Part shown: piece by piece, positions 22,701 to 25,773 of the stretch
Numbering within the stretch: position 1 is the stretch's first letter
How the letters are laid out: the number at the start of each line of letters is the position of its first letter
NCBI GenBank assembly: GCA_964537825.1
Contig: CAZIDL010000033.1
Span: 1 to 25,773 of the forward strand
Reading direction: 5' to 3'
DNA length: 25,773 nt
From: CAZIDL01 sp964537825
GTDB taxonomy: Bacteria; Bacteroidota; Bacteroidia; Flavobacteriales_D; CAYVSK01
The notes under the pieces: generated by a model
Told to the model about the DNA's origin: nothing
What the model saw: only the letters and a program-made list of their open reading frames with translations
The model's database searches: none
Made by a program: the position numbers and the translations under genes

Positions 22701-23549
22701 TTAGCGTTCTTTGCTCCACTTCTTTACGGTCTTCGTCCTCTGCTCCGGATCTCTTAACTCCAGCAAATAGACACCATGGGGGAGCTCTGAAGTATTGATG
22801 CGGAGGCTTTCTCCCTGAATGCGATCCTCGTGGAGCACCCTTCCCTGGAGGTCGAGAAGCCGGACCTTTGCATCCCTTTCGCTCGACCTTTCGATCCGAA
22901 GTTCGTTCTGTTCCGGATCGGAATAAAGCCTGAAGGAAGGATCGGAAGATCTTCCTTTCTCCACAGAGCTGAGGAGCACTTGATGGCATCCTGAGCGGTC
23001 CGAACATCCGTTATCCGTTACTTTCACGGCATAACGCCCGTTCTCGACCGGGGAGAAAACTTCGTTGTTCGCACCGCTCACCGGTGATCCCGTTTCACAG
23101 TCGATCCATTGATAGCTTGCCCCGTTGGCATTTGCGATCAGGGAATCCCCGTTCTTCATGACGCTCGTGTCCACGGGTGTGACATCCACATAAGTCCCGG
23201 CCAGGCTGTTGCAGCTCAACTCGGACGTATCATAAGCCCAGCCTTGCTGGGTGTAGGGGTAACCCCCTACCCAGGCCGTGTCCCCCTGGCATATCGTTGT
23301 GCTGTCCGTCGAGGTCACCTTCCCGCCTTCGCAATCGAAATGGAGCTCCATCAGAACCGGGAGATGGTCGGACATGTTGAAGAGGGCTTGCACGACCGAG
23401 TCCGGGATGATCGTGATCTGGGGACTGGCTGTGAGGCACTCGTTGAAATGCTGCCCGTCCTGACCGAGTGCGCGATAGCTTGAAGTAATGAGCTCGAAAC
23501 GGCCGGACCCGTTCAGGACATCCGCATCCACCAGATTCAGGTCAAAGCG
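22701..23549 (-). CDS. Secreted endonuclease/exonuclease/phosphatase protein, C-terminal part with T9SS sorting domain
   Basis: The downstream part (282 residues) of the gene starting at 24123, cut by the gap. It opens with RFDLNLVDADVL, the end of the EEP nuclease domain, and contains its last catalytic signature SDHLPVLMEL. A cysteine-containing adhesin-like region follows (SYQWIDCETGSPVSG, NGRYAVKVTDNGCSD), common in Bacteroidota surface proteins. It finishes with a type A T9SS sorting domain: FRLYSDPEQNELRIE, VRLLDLQGRVL, LPHGVYLLEL and a basic end KKWSKER. The protein should be exported through the outer membrane and attached or released. Its frame does not match the N-terminal part across the 100 N, because the gap length is nominal. 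Confidence 0.88.
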   Translation of the reverse strand, partial: RFDLNLVDADVLNGSGRFELITSSYRALGQDGQHFNECLTASPQITIIPDSVVQALFNMSDHLPVLMELHFDCEGGKVTSTDSTTICQGDTAWVGGYPYTQQGWAYDTSELSCNSLAGTYVDVTPVDTSVMKNGDSLIANANGASYQWIDCETGSPVSGANNEVFSPVENGRYAVKVTDNGCSDRSGCHQVLLSSVEKGRSSDPSFRLYSDPEQNELRIERSSERDAKVRLLDLQGRVLHEDRIQGESLRINTSELPHGVYLLELRDPEQRTKTVKKWSKER

Positions 23550-23649
23550 NNNNNNNNNNNNNNNNNNNNNNNNNNNNNNNNNNNNNNNNNNNNNNNNNNN
23601 NNNNNNNNNNNNNNNNNNNNNNNNNNNNNNNNNNNNNNNNNNNNNNNNN
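23550..23649. other. Assembly gap (100 N) inside the endonuclease gene
   Basis: A run of exactly 100 N. The coding frames on the two sides fit only if the true gap length is a multiple of three, so 100 is a placeholder. By family comparison more than 33 residues, including the central catalytic GDxN motif, are missing here. Confidence 0.98.
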
Positions 23650-24123
23650 GGCTTTGAGGTGGAGGGAAAAAAGGTGGAGGTAACTGGTGTCGTTGTGCAC
23701 CGAGCCAAGTCCTGTATCCCGATAGAAGACCTTGTAGTGATCGATCTTTCGCAAGGAGGTTTGGATCGTGTCCTGAGCGACCAATCCGAACAGATCGGAA
23801 TTGTAGAAAAGCATGTTGTCGGAGTATTGACCGTCGATGAAGCGTGCTGTGTCGTATTTCGTAACCCCGAAGCGATTGAAGGAGGAGTCGAGCAAAGTCG
23901 CTGACGCTGATGAGCTGTGGAGTTCGTTCACCAACACTAGATCGGGAGTGCTGTAATGCACGACCTTCCGCAATTCTTTGTGCCGTTCGGGTGTAGAACC
24001 CGGGTAATTCAAGAGGTTGTAGTTCATAAGTGTGGTCGTGTCCTGTGCTTCGGATACCTTCGGAAGGAGGAAGAAAAGGAAGGGAATGAGCAGCTTCGGG
24101 ATCCGTCGTAGCTTATCGATCAT
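23650..24123 (-). CDS. Secreted endonuclease/exonuclease/phosphatase protein, N-terminal part
   Basis: The first 158 residues of the gene continued at 22701-23549. The signal peptide (MIDKLRRIPKLLIPFLFFLLPKVSEAQ) has the usual AQ cleavage site. The nuclease domain starts TTLMNYNLLNYPGSTPERHKELRKVV, with the asparagine-containing first strand of the EEP fold. PDLVLVNELHSSS supplies the metal-binding glutamate, and the fragment ends at the catalytic-histidine region LFSLHLKA. Extracellular EEP proteins of this type are likely DNases or phosphodiesterases. The ATG at 24123 is divergent from the alpha/beta hydrolase gene. A weak TTCCTTTG (24151-24158, - strand) may be its -7 element. Confidence 0.88.
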
Positions 24124-24242
24124 CTTTATTCTGGGTTTTGCTCGCTCCTACAAAGGAAGGGGGATCCTCCCTTTTGCTGTCTTGAAATGTTGGACTGACC
24201 TACACAAGCTTATCGGAGAACGAGGGATCCTGAAAAAGGGTT

Positions 24243-24265
24243 GTCCATTAAAAATGGACCTTTTT
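24243..24265 (+). terminator. Orphan terminator-like hairpin
   Basis: GTCCATT (24243-24249) pairs perfectly with AATGGAC (24253-24259) around an AAA loop, followed by C and TTTTT (24261-24265). It lies in the divergent spacer 24124-24278, where no + strand gene ends, and 14 bases before the hydrolase ATG. It could be a leader or attenuator structure, or stop readthrough. Confidence 0.4.
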
Positions 24266-24278
24266 CATTTGAAGAAAG

Positions 24279-25289
24279 ATGATCAATGCCCCTGGGATGT
24301 GGATGAAATTGGTGCCGCCGCCCGGTGCTACATCGGCTCTAAGAAAGGGTATTCTTGCGATCCTGATCATTTCCTGTTCATCATTCCTTAAGCTTCGGGC
24401 AGGTATGAAGGACAGCGCTCCCACCCCTTACCCGGAAAGTTCTACATCTACGGTCGATGGCGTTCGTTATCATTATCGCTGCTTCGTTCCGGAAGAGGGG
24501 GGGGCATTCAAAGGGACCTTTCTTCTGATCCATGGTTTTGCGAGTTCCACCTTTTCCTGGCGCAAGCAGTTCGTTCCTTTGACCGCCAAGGGCTACCGGG
24601 TTATCGCTGTCGATATACCCCCGTTCGGTTTCAGCGATCGTTCCCCTTCCATCGATCATTCTCCTTTGGCCAATGCAGAACGCCTTTGGAAGCTTCTCGA
24701 CCGCGAGGGTGTTGAACAGCCTTATATCATGGGACATTCCATGGGTGCGCGGGTCGCAGGAGCGATGGGTGCTTTAAGGTCTGAGGATGTGCGGGTGGTG
24801 TTCCTGGTGGACGGTCCTTTTTTCGGGTCCCGGCGAAAGCTCTCCTTATCGCGGGTCGGAGCATTCCTGTTGGATCGCCACCTTTTTCGATGGATCTGTG
24901 AAAGATCGGGACGCCGGATGGCCTCGAGCCCTTGGCTCGTACGAAGGGCACTTACTTTCGTATATGGGGAGGACCCGGACGAGGGAACGGTACAGGGATA
25001 TATGCGTCCCCTTTCTCTTCCGGGCACGGGTTATTCACTTCCTCCCTATTTCCTGGAAAGGTCCGATCAGGAGGTCGGTCTGAATGCCCTTAGCTGCAAG
25101 GTCCACTTGATCTGGGGTGAAAAGGACCGGCTTTTCCGTCCCCGTATGGCCCGACGCTTTTTGGAACGATATCCATACGCAGCGGAGGTCTCCCTCATCG
25201 AGGGAGCCGGTCATTGTCCGATGGAGACCCACCCGATCGCTTTCCTTCAGGCCCTGCTCGGAGGTATGGACACGGATCAATCCGGTTGA
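24279..25289 (+). CDS. Alpha/beta hydrolase, probably membrane-anchored or lipoprotein
   Basis: A 336-residue alpha/beta-hydrolase-fold enzyme. The oxyanion segment is LLIHGFASSTFSW, the nucleophile elbow GHSMGA has S154, the acid is D283 in WGEKDRLF, and the base is H312 in GAGHCPMETHP. A helical cap lies between residues 180 and 260. The N-terminus has a basic stretch, then GILAILIISCSS, with C33 in a lipobox-like position. A periplasmic, envelope-attached esterase or lipase is possible but unproven. Start choices are ATG 24279, 24297 or 24303; the last gives the most compact signal. The substrate is unknown. The 92-base spacer downstream has a weak TCCGG/CCGGA hairpin before a T-run (25281-25320). 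Confidence 0.88.
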   Translation: MINAPGMWMKLVPPPGATSALRKGILAILIISCSSFLKLRAGMKDSAPTPYPESSTSTVDGVRYHYRCFVPEEGGAFKGTFLLIHGFASSTFSWRKQFVPLTAKGYRVIAVDIPPFGFSDRSPSIDHSPLANAERLWKLLDREGVEQPYIMGHSMGARVAGAMGALRSEDVRVVFLVDGPFFGSRRKLSLSRVGAFLLDRHLFRWICERSGRRMASSPWLVRRALTFVYGEDPDEGTVQGYMRPLSLPGTGYSLPPYFLERSDQEVGLNALSCKVHLIWGEKDRLFRPRMARRFLERYPYAAEVSLIEGAGHCPMETHPIAFLQALLGGMDTDQSG

Positions 25290-25353
25290 ACGATCCTAAA
25301 TTATACCCGGAAACCTTTTTCCCCTTCCTCAGGAAGCAGCTTCGCTGTATTTT

Positions 25354-25361
25354 TATCTTCC
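25354..25361 (+). promoter_or_regulatory. Weak -7-like element before the ArsC-fold gene (TATCTTCC)
   Basis: It differs from the TAnnTTTG consensus at the last two positions, but sits 20 bases before the ATG at 25382, the same distance as better motifs in this window. Confidence 0.25.
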
Positions 25362-25381
25362 AAGCAAAAGCGCGAACGATA

Positions 25382-25750
25382 ATGAAGGTTTCCAACAAAG
25401 AGGTCATTCTTCTCCTATCCGGTGATGAATTCCTGAACGAGCAGGTCAAAGCATACGCCCGTACCCTTTCCCTTCCTGTCAATATCCAGGAACAGGTCGA
25501 GCATCCGGCCAGTTCGACGATCTACCAGCTCGTGGTGGAGAATGCTCATAACGATCCCGTGGACTTGGTGGATCATACAGCTCCGGAATACGAAAAGATC
25601 CTTCAAGGGCATGAGCTGGATGAGAACTCATGGGTGACCCTTCTCCATCATTATCCGAAACTTTTGCGCGTTCCTGTGGCCGTGAGAGGGGAAAAAGTAG
25701 TGATCTGTGATGCTCCTTCCAAGATCCAGCAGTTGGACTCGCATCAGTGA
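25382..25750 (+). CDS. ArsC/Spx-fold protein lacking the catalytic cysteine
   Basis: A 122-residue thioredoxin-fold protein of the arsenate reductase (ArsC/Spx/YffB) family. The C-terminal half fits well: STIYQLVVEN, EYEKILQGHELDENSWVTLL, HYPKLLRVPVAVRGEKVVIC, corresponding to the family's P-x-L-hydrophobic-R-P-hydrophobic-V strand. The N-terminal strand, where ArsC has its active cysteine (CxxS or CxxC), reads ILLLSGDEFLNEQVK and has none. The only cysteine is in VICDAP, outside the active site. Arsenate reduction is therefore unlikely; a binding, adaptor or Spx-like role is possible. The ATG at 25382 is preferred; an open frame continues upstream into the hydrolase gene but has no family similarity. 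The last 23 bases of the window show nothing. Confidence 0.78.
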   Translation: MKVSNKEVILLLSGDEFLNEQVKAYARTLSLPVNIQEQVEHPASSTIYQLVVENAHNDPVDLVDHTAPEYEKILQGHELDENSWVTLLHHYPKLLRVPVAVRGEKVVICDAPSKIQQLDSHQ

Positions 25751-25773
25751 TCCACTTCCCAGACGATCACGCG

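Noticed and set aside
1..25773. CRISPR arrays, tRNA, rRNA, SRP RNA, insertion sequences, integrases, phage or toxin-antitoxin genes
   Set aside because: I looked for regular repeats, cloverleaf-like sequences, transposase motifs and terminal repeats and saw none that hold up; a covariance-model scan would be needed to rule out small RNAs.

Overview
The window is a piece of a Bacteroidota chromosome, probably from a Flavobacteriales-like lineage with fairly high G+C (about half or slightly more by eye). Three things support this. A secreted nuclease ends in a type IX secretion (T9SS) sorting domain. Bacteroidota-specific families are present (DUF4249, DUF6089/PorG-like barrel, TPR-PD40-OmpA protein, DUF2520). 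The -7 promoter motif TAnnTTTG, or its variant TAnnTTCG, recurs 15-45 bases before start codons. Two runs of exactly 100 N (12035-12134 and 23550-23649) are scaffold gaps, so this is a draft or metagenome assembly. I see no rRNA, tRNA, CRISPR array, insertion sequence, integrase or phage gene. This is mostly housekeeping and cell-envelope territory, with a few understudied genes.

Layout, left to right. A + strand run holds a 5'-truncated pruA (proline/glutamate catabolism), a PaaY-like hexapeptide protein, a pirin and a PagL-like outer-membrane lipid A deacylase candidate. Next comes a tiny one-helix cysteine protein (4127-4333) resembling the Na+-NQR maturation factor NqrM. It converges with apbE, the flavin transferase that modifies Na+-NQR. 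apbE is the last gene of a tightly overlapping - strand operon: DUF2520, KdsC-like phosphatase, UbiA prenyltransferase, maf, apbE. From 8435 the + strand carries a TPR/PD40/CRD/OmpA protein with the architecture of PorE and a DUF6089/PorG-like barrel, both related to T9SS or envelope anchoring. A roughly 390-base non-coding stretch with nested hairpins follows, then the first assembly gap and a large secreted protein of unknown function.

The second half has two - strand housekeeping pairs: ffh-folD (protein targeting, one-carbon metabolism) and dapD-GT9 (lysine/peptidoglycan precursor synthesis, LPS glycosylation). A + strand pair (MBL-fold hydrolase, DUF4249 lipoprotein) follows. Then come an M48 lipoprotein protease, an HDAC-like deacetylase, a lysine-rich secreted DUF4168-like protein, and the T9SS-exported endonuclease, which is split by the second gap. 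The window ends with an alpha/beta hydrolase and an ArsC/Spx-fold protein lacking the redox cysteine.

Nothing here is clearly a new defence or mobile system. The leads I would follow are the NqrM-like/ApbE pair, the PorE/PorG-like pair, the UbiA enzyme in a conserved-looking operon, the cysteine-less ArsC-fold protein, the structured 11644-12034 region and the unknown secreted protein beside it. All family calls come from reading motifs; no database search was run.
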